The notes under the pieces: generated by a model
Told to the model about the DNA's origin: nothing
The model's input: only the letters and a program-made list of their open reading frames with translations
Databases searched by the model: none
Shown: positions 39,752 to 49,082 of the stretch, piece by piece
How the letters are laid out: each line of letters begins with the position of its first letter
Numbering within the stretch: position 1 is the stretch's first letter
Assembly (NCBI GenBank): GCA_903857495.1
Contig: CAIOFF010000066.1
Span: forward strand, 1-64,000
Length of the DNA: 64,000 bases
DNA from: an uncultured Holophagaceae bacterium
GTDB taxonomy: Bacteria; Acidobacteriota; Holophagae; Holophagales; Holophagaceae
Reading direction: 5' to 3'
Translations under genes and position numbers: made by a program

Positions 39752-40909
39752 ATGAACATCCATGAATACCAAGCCAAAGAACTGCTCCGGCAGTACAAGG
39801 TGGCCACGCCCGATGGGCAGGTGGCCCAGGATGCCGAAGAGGCGCGCATGATCACGAAGGGCTTCGGCGGCGCCAGCGTCGTGAAGGCCCAGATCCACGC
39901 CGGTGGCCGCGGCAAGGGCGGCGGCGTCAAGTTCGCCACGGACCCCGACAAGGCCGCAGAGCTGTTCAAGGCCATGGCCGGCATGCAGCTGGTCACCAAG
40001 CAGACCGGTCCCGAGGGCCGCAAGGTCCGCACCGTGTTCCTCTCCAAGCCCGTGGACATCGCCCGGGAGCTCTACCTGAGCTTCCTGGTGGACCGTTCCT
40101 CCAGCCGCATCACCATCCTGGCCTCGACCGAGGGCGGCGTGGAGATCGAGGAGGTCGCCGAGAAGACCCCCGAGAAGATCGTCAAGGTCGCCGTGGATCC
40201 GGCCCTGGGCCTCTGCGGCTTCCAGGCCCGCCAGGTCGCCTTCGCCCTCGGCCTCGAGGGCGACGCCTTCAAGCAGGGTGTGGTCTTCCTGCAGAACCTC
40301 TACAAGCTCTTCGTGGACAAGGACTGCTCCATGGTGGAGATCAACCCGCTGGTGGTCACCAAGACGGGCGATGTCACGGCCCTGGACGCCAAGATCGGCT
40401 TCGATGACAACGGCCTCTTCCGGCATCCCGATGTCCTCGCCTTCCGCGACCTCAACGAAGAGGCCGAGGAGGAGATCGATGCCAGCAAGTACAACCTGAA
40501 CTTCATCAAGCTGGATGGTGAGATCGGCTGCATGGTGAACGGCGCGGGTCTGGCCATGGGCACCATGGACATCATCAAGTATCACGGTGGCTCCCCCGCC
40601 AACTTCCTGGATGTGGGCGGCAGCGCCACCGAGGACGCGGTGAAGAACGCCTTCCGCATCATCCTCAACGATTCCGCCGTGAAGGCCGTGCTGGTGAACA
40701 TCTTCGGCGGCATTATGCGCTGCGACATCGTGGCCGGTGGCATCGTGAAGGCCGCCAAGGAGATCGGCATCAAGGTGCCGGTGGTGGTGCGCCTCGAGGG
40801 CACCAACGTCGAGGAAGGCAAGGCCATCCTGGCCGCCAGCGGACTGAACCTGATCGTCGCCGCCGACCTCAAGGACGCCGCCACCAAGGTCGTCGCCTCG
40901 ATTCAATAA
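39752..40909 (+). CDS. sucC: succinate-CoA ligase beta subunit
   Basis: [20 protein letters not shown]-grasp; [18 protein letters not shown]. Confidence 0.97.
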   Translation: MNIHEYQAKELLRQYKVATPDGQVAQDAEEARMITKGFGGASVVKAQIHAGGRGKGGGVKFATDPDKAAELFKAMAGMQLVTKQTGPEGRKVRTVFLSKPVDIARELYLSFLVDRSSSRITILASTEGGVEIEEVAEKTPEKIVKVAVDPALGLCGFQARQVAFALGLEGDAFKQGVVFLQNLYKLFVDKDCSMVEINPLVVTKTGDVTALDAKIGFDDNGLFRHPDVLAFRDLNEEAEEEIDASKYNLNFIKLDGEIGCMVNGAGLAMGTMDIIKYHGGSPANFLDVGGSATEDAVKNAFRIILNDSAVKAVLVNIFGGIMRCDIVAGGIVKAAKEIGIKVPVVVRLEGTNVEEGKAILAASGLNLIVAADLKDAATKVVASIQ

Positions 40910-40915
40910 TTGAAA

Positions 40916-41019
40916 ACCACTCTCGCGGAGGTTGCAGAGATGACTGAGGGACGCTGAGGAAAAGCAATTCCTTCTCTGCGATCCTCCGCCTCCTCCTCTT
41001 TCCTCTGCGAGAGTTTTTC
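40916..41019. repeat. Inverted-repeat element (same family as 26976-27088) between sucC and sucD
   Basis: accactctcgcggag ... tcctctgcgagagtttttc. Confidence 0.8.
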
Positions 41020-41052
41020 TCCTGTTCTCATTGATTCTTAGAGAGGTATGAC

Positions 41053-41928
41053 ATGGCTGTTCTCGTGGGCAACCACACCAAACTCATCGTCCAGGGCATC
41101 ACGGGCCGCGAAGGGCTCTTCCATGCCAAGGGCTGCCGGGACTACGGCACCAACGTGGTCGGCGGCGTGACCCCCGGCAAGGGCGGCACCGAGGTGGACG
41201 GCTTCCCCGTCTTCAACACCGTGAAGGAAGCCGTAGCCAAGACCGGCGCCAACGCCACCATGATCTTCGTGCCCCCCGGCGGCGCTGCGGACGGCATCCT
41301 GGAGGCCCTGGAAGGTGGCATCGAGCTGATCGTCTGCATCACCGAGGGCATCCCCGTCCTCGACATGGTCAAGGTCAAGCGCGTCCTGGCTGACTACCCC
41401 AACAGCCGCCTCATCGGCCCCAACTGCCCCGGCATCATCAGCCCCGGCATCGCCAAGATCGGCATCATGCCCGGCCGCATCCACCTCAAGGGCAACGTCG
41501 GCGTGGTCAGCCGCTCCGGCACCCTCACCTATGAGGCCGTGGGCCAGCTCACCGCCCTGGGCATCGGCCAGAGCACCTGCATCGGCATCGGCGGCGATCC
41601 CGTCAACGGGACCAGCCACATCGACACCCTGCGCATGTTCCAGGACGATCCGGACACCCACGCCATCATCATGATCGGCGAGATCGGCGGCAGCGCCGAG
41701 GAAGAGGCCGCGGAGTTCGTGAAGCAGTACGTCACGAAGCCCGTGGTGGCCTTCATCGCCGGCCAGACCGCCCCTCCGGGCCGCCGCATGGGCCACGCGG
41801 GCGCCATCATCTCCGGGGGCAAGGGCACCGCCGCCGAGAAGATGAAGGCCCTCACCGCCGCGGGCATCACCGTGGTGCAGAGCCCCGCTGACATGGGCAA
41901 GGCGCTGGCTGAGCGGCTCAAGGGCTAG
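41053..41928 (+). CDS. sucD: succinate-CoA ligase alpha subunit
   Basis: [47 protein letters not shown] active-site His region. Confidence 0.97.
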   Translation: MAVLVGNHTKLIVQGITGREGLFHAKGCRDYGTNVVGGVTPGKGGTEVDGFPVFNTVKEAVAKTGANATMIFVPPGGAADGILEALEGGIELIVCITEGIPVLDMVKVKRVLADYPNSRLIGPNCPGIISPGIAKIGIMPGRIHLKGNVGVVSRSGTLTYEAVGQLTALGIGQSTCIGIGGDPVNGTSHIDTLRMFQDDPDTHAIIMIGEIGGSAEEEAAEFVKQYVTKPVVAFIAGQTAPPGRRMGHAGAIISGGKGTAAEKMKALTAAGITVVQSPADMGKALAERLKG

Positions 41929-41936
41929 GCTTTTCG

Positions 41937-41985
41937 CCAGACGCAAAACAGGCGGCCCGGTCCGGGCCGCCTGTTTTGCGTCTGG
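41937..41985 (+). terminator. Very long perfect hairpin (24-bp arms, 1-nt centre) after sucD
   Basis: ccagacgcaaaacaggcggcccgg-t-ccgggccgcctgttttgcgtctgg. Confidence 0.88.
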
Positions 41986-42024
41986 GAGCAGAGGCGGCGG
42001 GGACTGCCTTGCTATCCTGAGGGC

Positions 42025-42903
42025 ATGACGGAACTCATCAAGGCCCACTTGGATCACCGGCGCATCTGGCGGGACTTCGATTATTGCTACCCAGTGATCT
42101 CGCGGCGCAGCCACGGCCTGAGCCTCGGGGTGAACCTGAACCCTGACAAGGTGTGCAACTTCGACTGCGTCTACTGCGAGGTGGACCACCAGACCCCGGC
42201 TCGGCGCCGGGACCTGGACCTGACCCAGCTGGAGCGCGAGCTGGGCCTGCTGCTGGACCTCGCGGCCAGCGGAGAGATCTACGACGTTCCCCCCTTTGAC
42301 TCCGCCGCTCCGGCGCAGCGGCGCCTCAATGACATCGCCTTCAGCGGCGACGGCGAGCCCACCACGGCGCGGGAGTTCGCCGAGGTCATCGGCCGCATCG
42401 CCCGGCTCAAGGCCCAGCGGGGGCTCGACGACGTGAAGCTGGTGCTGATCACGGACTCCAGCCGCCTCCAGGCACCCGAGGTGGTGCGGGGGCTGGAACT
42501 GCTCGTGGCGAACCAGGGTGAGATCTGGGCCAAGCTGGACGCAGGCACCGAGGCCTTCTACCGCGAGATCTGCCGCAGCCAGGTGCCCTTCGAGCGCATC
42601 CTTGACAACCTGCTGGTCACGGCCCGGCGCTGGCCGATCCTGATTCAGACGCTCTTCCTGAGCTGGCAGGGGCAGGGGCCCTCCGAGGCTGAGCTGGAAG
42701 CCTACGGCCAGCGCCTCCAGCACCTCCTGAACCAGGGCGGCCAACTCCAGGGCCTGCAGCTCTACACCGTGGCGCGCCCCACCCCCGAGCCGGAGGCGCG
42801 CCCCCTGCGCCACCGCGAGCTGGACGCTATCGCCGCGCGCCTCAAGGACCGCTTTCCCGCCCTGCCCATGGAGGTCTACTACGGGCCGGAGGACGGGGTC
42901 TGA
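42025..42903 (+). CDS. radical SAM protein
   Basis: VCNFDCVYCEVD CxxxCxxC motif. Confidence 0.85.
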   Translation: MTELIKAHLDHRRIWRDFDYCYPVISRRSHGLSLGVNLNPDKVCNFDCVYCEVDHQTPARRRDLDLTQLERELGLLLDLAASGEIYDVPPFDSAAPAQRRLNDIAFSGDGEPTTAREFAEVIGRIARLKAQRGLDDVKLVLITDSSRLQAPEVVRGLELLVANQGEIWAKLDAGTEAFYREICRSQVPFERILDNLLVTARRWPILIQTLFLSWQGQGPSEAELEAYGQRLQHLLNQGGQLQGLQLYTVARPTPEPEARPLRHRELDAIAARLKDRFPALPMEVYYGPEDGV

Positions 42904-44120
42904 TGCGCAGGCTGCCGGCGGGCGCCCTGGCGCTCCTGCTCTTCGGCGGATACGGCTGTCGCCCCCGGCAGAAGCCCGGACCGGTGCTCCCGGCGCCTGT
43001 GAGCGTGAGCCTCGTGGCGGTGGGCGACATCCTCATGCACGAGGACGTGAAGACTGCCGCCAGCCAGGATCCGGGGGGCTTTCCTGGGCTCTGGGCGGAC
43101 CTGGTGCCGCTCTTCCAGGGGGCGGACCTGGCCTTCGGCAACCTGGAGACGCCCATTGCGCCCACCACAGGGCGGCCAGGGGTGCCCTTCCAGTTCAACG
43201 CACCCGAGGCGCTGCCGGCGGCCCTCCGCGCCAGCGGGTTCACGGTGTTGGCCACGGCCAACAACCACGCCTTCGACCAGGGCGCCAAGGGCGTGCGGGA
43301 GACCCTGCAGCGCCTGCGGGCGGAGCGGCTGGTGGCCCTGGGCAGCGGCGAGGACCGGGCCCAGGCGGAGGCGACCCAGGTCCTCGAGCGCCAGGGCATC
43401 CGCGTGGCCTTCCTGGGCTTCACGGATCTCTTCAACCTGGACCTGAACCAGCGGGCCACGGAGCCCTGGGTGCGCCCCCTCGACCTCGAGCCCGCGCTGC
43501 AGGCCGTGCGCGAGGCCCGGGGCCGCGCCGAGGTGGTGGTGGTCAGCGTCCACTGGGGCAACGAATACCAGCACCTGCCCACCAAGCGGCAGCGGGACCT
43601 CGCCCGGGCGCTGGTGGGGGCGGGCTGTGACCTGCTGCTGGGTCACCATCCCCATGTCCTCCAGCCCGTGGAGGTGGTCGAGGCCGAGGGCCGGAAGGCG
43701 CTGGTGGCCTACTCCCTGGGCAACTTCATCAGCAACCAGGACCGCATGTACCGGGCGGATCACTTTCCCGTGGCCGGGGGTGACAACCGCGACGGTGCGG
43801 CCCTGCAGGTCCGCTTCGAGCGGCGGCCCGAGGGCGTGACCCTGGCCGAGGCCCGGGTGGAGCCCCTCTGGACCGAGAACAACTGGGGCTCCGGAGCGCC
43901 GCGTCGCGAGCTCCGCGTCATCCGCGTGGCCGCCGCCGAAGCCCAGATCCGGGCGGAGCTGGACCGGCTCACCGACCCCGTGGAAGGCCCCAAGACCCAC
44001 CCCGAGGCCACGGCCCGCACCCGGGCCATCCTCGTCGCCCAGGAGCGCCTCCGCACGCTCATCCTCCGCCGCCGCCGCGTCGCTGAGACCATCGGCGAGA
44101 GCTTCGTCAGCGGGAAATAG
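42903..44120 (+). CDS. CapA/PgsA-like metallophosphatase-fold protein
   Basis: VAVGDILMHEDV; FGNLETPI; NNHAFDQG; VHWGNEYQ; LGHHPHVLQPVE. Confidence 0.9.
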   Translation: MRRLPAGALALLLFGGYGCRPRQKPGPVLPAPVSVSLVAVGDILMHEDVKTAASQDPGGFPGLWADLVPLFQGADLAFGNLETPIAPTTGRPGVPFQFNAPEALPAALRASGFTVLATANNHAFDQGAKGVRETLQRLRAERLVALGSGEDRAQAEATQVLERQGIRVAFLGFTDLFNLDLNQRATEPWVRPLDLEPALQAVREARGRAEVVVVSVHWGNEYQHLPTKRQRDLARALVGAGCDLLLGHHPHVLQPVEVVEAEGRKALVAYSLGNFISNQDRMYRADHFPVAGGDNRDGAALQVRFERRPEGVTLAEARVEPLWTENNWGSGAPRRELRVIRVAAAEAQIRAELDRLTDPVEGPKTHPEATARTRAILVAQERLRTLILRRRRVAETIGESFVSGK

Positions 44121-44129
44121 AAAAGAGCT

Positions 44130-44217
44130 CTAACCACAAAGAACACAAAGGGCGCAAAAGGGACTTGCCCACTCCACCCCTGCTTCTCTTTGTGTCCTTT
44201 GTGTTCTTTGTGGTTAA
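44130..44217. repeat. Inverted-repeat element of the ttaaccacaaagaacacaaag family
   Basis: ctaaccacaaagaacacaaagggcgcaaa versus tttgtgtcctttgtgttctttgtggttaa. Confidence 0.88.
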
Positions 44218-44238
44218 TCCTTCTTTGCCTGAAAAGTT

Positions 44239-44358
44239 GAACCACGAAGAGCACCAAGACCGCGAAGGAAGACGGCAACTGCGCTCTTCTTCGTGGTCTT
44301 CTCGGCATCGGCTACGCCGATACACGAGACGAAATGAAATATTCTGTCTTCGTGGTGA
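44239..44358. repeat. Dispersed hairpin element (copy 2, opposite orientation to 8998-9070)
   Basis: gtcttctcggcatcggctacgccgatacacgagac; ends accacgaaga...tcttcgtggt. Confidence 0.78.
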
Positions 44359-44367
44359 GCCTTCTTC

Positions 44368-44922
44368 TTAAAGCCCCAGCTCGCCGCGATGCTCGTGCAG
44401 GACGGCGATGACGCGGGCGAGGTGCTCGTCTTCGGTGCCGCCGACTTCGGCGATCAGCATGCGCAGGCCCTCGGCCACTTCGGCGCGGTCCACCCCGGCG
44501 GCGAAGGCCTTGTCCTTCAGCTTCTTCTTGACGCTCTTCGGCTCCAGCCCCTCGGTGCGGGTGGGGCGCACCAGGGCGACAGCCATGACGAAGCCAGTGA
44601 TCTCGTCCGAGGCCAGGAGGGCCTTGTCCAGCAGGCTGTCGTAGGAGACGCCCCAGTGGGTGTAGTGGGCGCTGATGGCGTGGGCCAGGGCCTCCTCGTT
44701 GCGCTCCCGCAGCCAGGCGACGATGCGCCGGGGGTGCTCCTCGGGCCAGGTGTCGTAGTCCGCGTCGTGGAGCAGACCCGCGAGGCCGAAGAGCTCGGCA
44801 TCCTGGCCGTGCCGCGCGGCGAAGTCCCGCATGACCAGCTCCACGGAGCGGGCGTGGGTCCGCAGCTTCTCAGAGGGTGTCCAGGCGCAGAGCAGCTGCC
44901 AGGCTTCATCGCGGGTGGGCAT
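44368..44922 (-). CDS. HD-domain hydrolase
   Basis: RTHARSVELVMRDFA; GLLHDADYDTWPEEH. Confidence 0.85.
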   Translation of the reverse strand: MPTRDEAWQLLCAWTPSEKLRTHARSVELVMRDFAARHGQDAELFGLAGLLHDADYDTWPEEHPRRIVAWLRERNEEALAHAISAHYTHWGVSYDSLLDKALLASDEITGFVMAVALVRPTRTEGLEPKSVKKKLKDKAFAAGVDRAEVAEGLRMLIAEVGGTEDEHLARVIAVLHEHRGELGL

Positions 44923-44933
44923 GGGGGCTCCGG

Positions 44934-45764
44934 TCAGGGAATGACGAGGGTGGCGCGGGGCGGGCCGGGCTCGGGGTCCCCCTGGTAGCGAACGGTCTCC
45001 AGGAACAGGCCCGAGGCGGGCGCGGCCTTGGCTCCCCAGTAGAGGTTGGCGGCCTCGGTGGGGTTCCGCAGGTCCTCCTGGATTCGCCGCGGCTCCTCCT
45101 CGCCCAGGGCGCAGGCCACGGAGGCCCCGACCATGCGCCGCACCTGACGCCGGAAGAAGTGGGAGGCGCGGACGCGCAGCAGGATGAGGGCTCCGGCCTC
45201 GGCCACCTCACAGGTGAGGATGCGGGCGCGGCCGTCCTCCTCGGGATCCAGGTCCGCAAAGGCGGCGATGTCCTGGTCGCCCTGGAAGCTGGTCCAGGCG
45301 GCCCGGAGGCGGCCCAGGTCCAGGTTGCGCTTCACCCACCAGATCCAGGGCTTGCCGAAGGCGCTGCGGCGACGGCAGATCTGGTAGAGGTAGGTGCGGT
45401 CCGCGGCGTCGTGGCGGGCGTGGAAGCGGGGTGAGCAGGTCTGGATGTCGCGGATGGCGATGTCCTGGGGCAGGGCGCTGTCGAGCAGGCGCCGCAGCTC
45501 CGCGGGGCGGGGCGCGCCCCGGGGGTCCAGGTGCAGGTGGGCGACCTGACCCAGGGCGTGCACCCCGGCGTCGGTGCGCCCGGCGCCGCCCAGGTGCAGC
45601 AGCTGAAGGCCAGCATGCTGGAGGACATGCTCCAGGCTGCCCGCCACGGTGCGGACTCCCTCCCGGGTCTGGCGGGCGCCCTGCTTCTGCCAGCCCTGGA
45701 ACTTGCCGCCGTCATACTCGATCAGCAGCCGGTAGGCGGCCAGTGGTGCGGGTTTCACAGCCAT
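44934..45764 (-). CDS. truA: tRNA pseudouridine(38-40) synthase
   Basis: YRLLIEYDGGKFQGWQKQ; GAGRTDAGVHALGQVAHL. Confidence 0.94.
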   Translation of the reverse strand: MAVKPAPLAAYRLLIEYDGGKFQGWQKQGARQTREGVRTVAGSLEHVLQHAGLQLLHLGGAGRTDAGVHALGQVAHLHLDPRGAPRPAELRRLLDSALPQDIAIRDIQTCSPRFHARHDAADRTYLYQICRRRSAFGKPWIWWVKRNLDLGRLRAAWTSFQGDQDIAAFADLDPEEDGRARILTCEVAEAGALILLRVRASHFFRRQVRRMVGASVACALGEEEPRRIQEDLRNPTEAANLYWGAKAAPASGLFLETVRYQGDPEPGPPRATLVIP

Positions 45765-45766
45765 GC

Positions 45767-46165
45767 TCAGCCCTTGACCACGGCCTGGACGGCCTCGATC
45801 AGGTGGGCAGGGTCATGGATGGGCTTGGCGAGGTAGCCCTCGGCGCCGGTCATCTCCAGGTACTTCTCGCGGTCGCCGAACATGGCGTGCGCCGTGGCCA
45901 GCAGCACGGGAATCCCCTGGGTCGCGGGGTCCTTCTTCAGCAGCTGGGTGATGAAGATGCCGTCCACCTTCTGCCCCTCGAAGCTGGAGCGGGAGAGGCT
46001 GACGTCCATGATGATCGCCGCGAGGTCGCCCTCCCGGGCCAGGCGCAGGATCTCGTCGACCTCTTCGGACACGACGACGTCATACCCGCCCTTCTTGACG
46101 AGCACGGTCTTGATGAACTTCACATTGATGGGGTCGTCCTCCACGAGGAGGATCCGGTTGGACAT
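45767..46165 (-). CDS. single-domain response regulator
   Basis: ILLVEDDPINVKFIKTVL; IIMDVSLSRSSFEGQ; YLAKPI. Confidence 0.9.
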   Translation of the reverse strand: MSNRILLVEDDPINVKFIKTVLVKKGGYDVVVSEEVDEILRLAREGDLAAIIMDVSLSRSSFEGQKVDGIFITQLLKKDPATQGIPVLLATAHAMFGDREKYLEMTGAEGYLAKPIHDPAHLIEAVQAVVKG

Positions 46166-46251
46166 GAAGACCTCTGGAGTCTCAGCCTAGCGGCACTCTC
46201 GGTGCGCTCCAAGCACCATGCGCTGTTTTCAGGAAGGGAAGGGACCTGGTC

Positions 46252-47103
46252 CTAGTGATAGCTGCCCAGCCGCCGCCGGTCCTCGAGCTTCTCGAGCAGG
46301 TCATCGGGTACCTGCAGGCCGCCACGGCCCCGGCCCAGGCGCAGCCCGGGCTTGTTGCCGCCGTGGTAGTCGCTGCCGCCGGTGGCGACCATGCCCAGGC
46401 GGCCCGCCAGCCGCAGAAAATACTTCTGCTCGGAGGCGCGGTATTCGCCGTAGTAGGCCTCGAGCCCCTCGAGCCCCTCCCGCTGGAGGTCGCCCATGGC
46501 GTCATCCCAGCGGAAGCGGCCGCCGTCGAAGCGCCCGGGGTGGGCCACCACCGGCACGCCGCCGGCCTCGCGGATCCAGCGGGCCGCCTCGTAGGGCGTC
46601 AGCTCCTGGCGGGGCACGAAGCCCGGGCAGTCATCGCCGATGAGGCGCTCGAAGGCCTCGGGCGGCCGGCGCACGTAGCCGCGCCGGGCCAGGGCCTTGG
46701 CGAAGTGGACCCGGGAGAGCAGGGGGGAGTCGGCCTGGGCCTGGACCTCCTCGCGGGTGATCGGATAGCCCAGCTCCGCGAGCCGAATGAGCATGCGGTC
46801 GTTCCGATCCTCCCGGCGCCCGCGCAGCTCCACCAGGCGGGCCTGGAAGGCGGCGTCGTCAGGGTTCACAAGGAGGCCCAGCACGTGCAGGGACTGCCCC
46901 AGGAACATGCAGCTCAGCTCGGTGCCCACCAGCAGCCGCACCTTGACCTGGCTCTGCATGGCCAGGAAGCCGGGAATGCCGCCCAGGGTGTCGTGGTCCG
47001 TGAGGCACAGGGCCGTCAGCTGGGCTTCCTCGGCAAGCAGGGCCAGCCCCTCGGACGTGTCGGTGCCGTCGGAGTGGAGGGTGTGGCAGTGCAGGTCAAT
47101 CAC
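46252..47103 (-). CDS. PHP-domain phosphoesterase (TrpH/RNase AM-like)
   Basis: MIDLHCHTLHSDGTDTSEGL; LTDHDTLGG; ATGGSDYHG. Confidence 0.92.
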   Translation of the reverse strand: MIDLHCHTLHSDGTDTSEGLALLAEEAQLTALCLTDHDTLGGIPGFLAMQSQVKVRLLVGTELSCMFLGQSLHVLGLLVNPDDAAFQARLVELRGRREDRNDRMLIRLAELGYPITREEVQAQADSPLLSRVHFAKALARRGYVRRPPEAFERLIGDDCPGFVPRQELTPYEAARWIREAGGVPVVAHPGRFDGGRFRWDDAMGDLQREGLEGLEAYYGEYRASEQKYFLRLAGRLGMVATGGSDYHGGNKPGLRLGRGRGGLQVPDDLLEKLEDRRRLGSYH

Positions 47104-47110
47104 GGGGCGC

Positions 47111-47410
47111 TCAGACGGGAGGCGGGAGCAGGTTCTTGTTCATGCGGTAGAGGGCGGCCAGCAGGGTTGCCACGGCCTGGAAGAGCTCCGGGGGGATCAG
47201 GCGATCCACATCCAGAGGGTCCAGGGCAGCCAGCAGGTCCGGATCTTTCGTGACCGTCACGCCATGCTGCCGGGCCAGGTCCAGGATGCGCTCGGCGAGG
47301 AGGCCCTGGCCCTTGGCCACCAGCCGGGGGGCGGCGTCCTGGAAGGGCGCCTCCGGCCGGTACCGCAGGGCGGCAGCGCGGGGACGGGAAGTAGCGGGGG
47401 GGCGGGCCAT
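47111..47410 (-). CDS. orphan FlhB/EscU C-terminal-domain homologue
   Basis: AALRYRPEAPFQDAAPRLVAKGQGLLAERILDLARQHGVTVTKDPDLLAAL...IPPELFQAVATLLAALYRMN. Confidence 0.85.
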   Translation of the reverse strand: MARPPATSRPRAAALRYRPEAPFQDAAPRLVAKGQGLLAERILDLARQHGVTVTKDPDLLAALDPLDVDRLIPPELFQAVATLLAALYRMNKNLLPPPV

Positions 47411-47432
47411 GGGCCCTTATCGACCGGAGTCC

Positions 47433-48956
47433 CTACTGGACGAAGTTCGCGGCGCTCTGGGCGTCGTCGTTGGGCTCGTCCATGGCCAGGCGCCGGAACA
47501 GCTTCACATCGACGAGGGACAGGACGCTCATGTAGGAGAAGCCGCTGAAGAACAGCCAGAGGAAGGGAACCGAGGCCCACTTGCGGATGTAGACCGCCAC
47601 CAGGAGGGCGCCGAAGTAGTAGAGGGCGAAGCCGAGCTCCAGGAAGGTCATCAGGCTCTTGGGCACCTTGTAGGCCCGCTTGGAGGCGGAGTTGCCCTTG
47701 GCGTCCACGCCGTACTTCGGGGTGCGCTTGAACTCCTTGTCATCGGTGAAGAAGCCTTCCAGCACGGCCTTGGCCTGGTTGAGGGCCAGCCCGATGCCGA
47801 GGCCCATGAGGCCGGGGATGTACTTCAGGCGCTTGGTCCAGCCGGTGTTGTCCGTGAGTTCCTTCTGGGACAGCCCGAAGTAGAGGCCCACGCTGACCGC
47901 ATTGAGCAGGAAGAAGGGGCCGTCTGTCATCAGCAGCACGGGCACGGGCGTGCCGGCGCGGAAGATCATGGCGGGCACCATGATGATGGAGAGGACCACC
48001 ATCAGCATGTAGTTGCAGTTGGCCGTGAGGTGGAACCAGCACTCCATCTTGGTGTGCAGGCTTTCGTTGGACTTCCAGATGGTGGTCATCAGCTTGCGGA
48101 TGACCTGGGCATTGCCCTTGGCCCAGCGGTGCTGCTGGCTCTTAAAGGCGTTGACCTCCACGGGCAGCTCGGCGGGGACCACGAGGTCCTTCAGGTAGAC
48201 GCCGCTCCAGCCCTTGAGCTGGGCGCGGTAGGACAGATCCGCATCCTCGGTGATGGTGTCGTGCTCCCAGCCCCCGGCATCGGCGATGGCGGCCACGCGC
48301 CACATGCCGGCGGTGCCGCTGAAGTTGAAGAAGGCCTTGGAGCGGTTGCGGGCGGTGTGTTCAAAAACGAAGTGGCCGTCGAGCAGGATGGCCTGCACCT
48401 GGGTCAGGAGGGAGAACTCACGGTTGAGGTGGGCCCAGCAGCCCTGCACAAAGGCCACCTTCTTGTCGGCGAAGTGGGGCACAGCCTTGCGGAGGAAGTC
48501 CTCCGTGGGCAGGAAGTCGGCGTCGAACATGGCCACCAGCTCGCCCTTGGCGACCTTGAGGCCTTCGGAGAGGGCGCCGGCCTTGAAGCCCGTGCGGTCC
48601 GTCCGGTGCAGGTAGTGGATGTCGAAGCCCAGGGCCTTGTAGCGGTCCACGACGGCGCTGGCCACCTTGACGGTCTCGTCCGTGGAGTCGTCCAGCACCT
48701 GGATCTCGAGCTTCTCCTTGGGCCAGTCCATCTTCACGACGTAGTCCATGAGCCGCTCGATGACGTTCATCTCGTTGAACACCGCGAGCTGCACCGTGAC
48801 CATCGGCAGGTAGTTCGCGTCGCCCTGGGGCTGCGGAACCTCCTTCTTGTGGCGATAGTAGAGCACCAGGATCCAGAGGCGGTGAGCCCCGTAGATGCTC
48901 AGGATGCTGAGCAGGACGAAGTAGGTGGTGAGCACGCCGGTTCGGACGAGTTCCAT
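47433..48956 (-). CDS. family 2 membrane glycosyltransferase
   Basis: VTVQLAVFNEMNVIERLMDYV; LDDSTDET; FDADFLP; TEDADLSYRAQLKGW; QQHRWAKG. TTG start at 48974 is an alternative. Confidence 0.9.
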   Translation of the reverse strand: MELVRTGVLTTYFVLLSILSIYGAHRLWILVLYYRHKKEVPQPQGDANYLPMVTVQLAVFNEMNVIERLMDYVVKMDWPKEKLEIQVLDDSTDETVKVASAVVDRYKALGFDIHYLHRTDRTGFKAGALSEGLKVAKGELVAMFDADFLPTEDFLRKAVPHFADKKVAFVQGCWAHLNREFSLLTQVQAILLDGHFVFEHTARNRSKAFFNFSGTAGMWRVAAIADAGGWEHDTITEDADLSYRAQLKGWSGVYLKDLVVPAELPVEVNAFKSQQHRWAKGNAQVIRKLMTTIWKSNESLHTKMECWFHLTANCNYMLMVVLSIIMVPAMIFRAGTPVPVLLMTDGPFFLLNAVSVGLYFGLSQKELTDNTGWTKRLKYIPGLMGLGIGLALNQAKAVLEGFFTDDKEFKRTPKYGVDAKGNSASKRAYKVPKSLMTFLELGFALYYFGALLVAVYIRKWASVPFLWLFFSGFSYMSVLSLVDVKLFRRLAMDEPNDDAQSAANFVQ

Positions 48957-49082
48957 CACTGAATTAACCCCCAAGGTCCCCGCCTTAGGGACAGCTTTAT
49001 TGTGCCACGGGTCATAGGAAAATCCAGGAAATTCCTAACATTCCGGCGCATCATGTCCGATGCCATCCAGTAGGATTGCACC

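Noticed and set aside
41038-42813. 591-aa minus-strand ORF
   Set aside because: Antisense to sucD and radical SAM gene.
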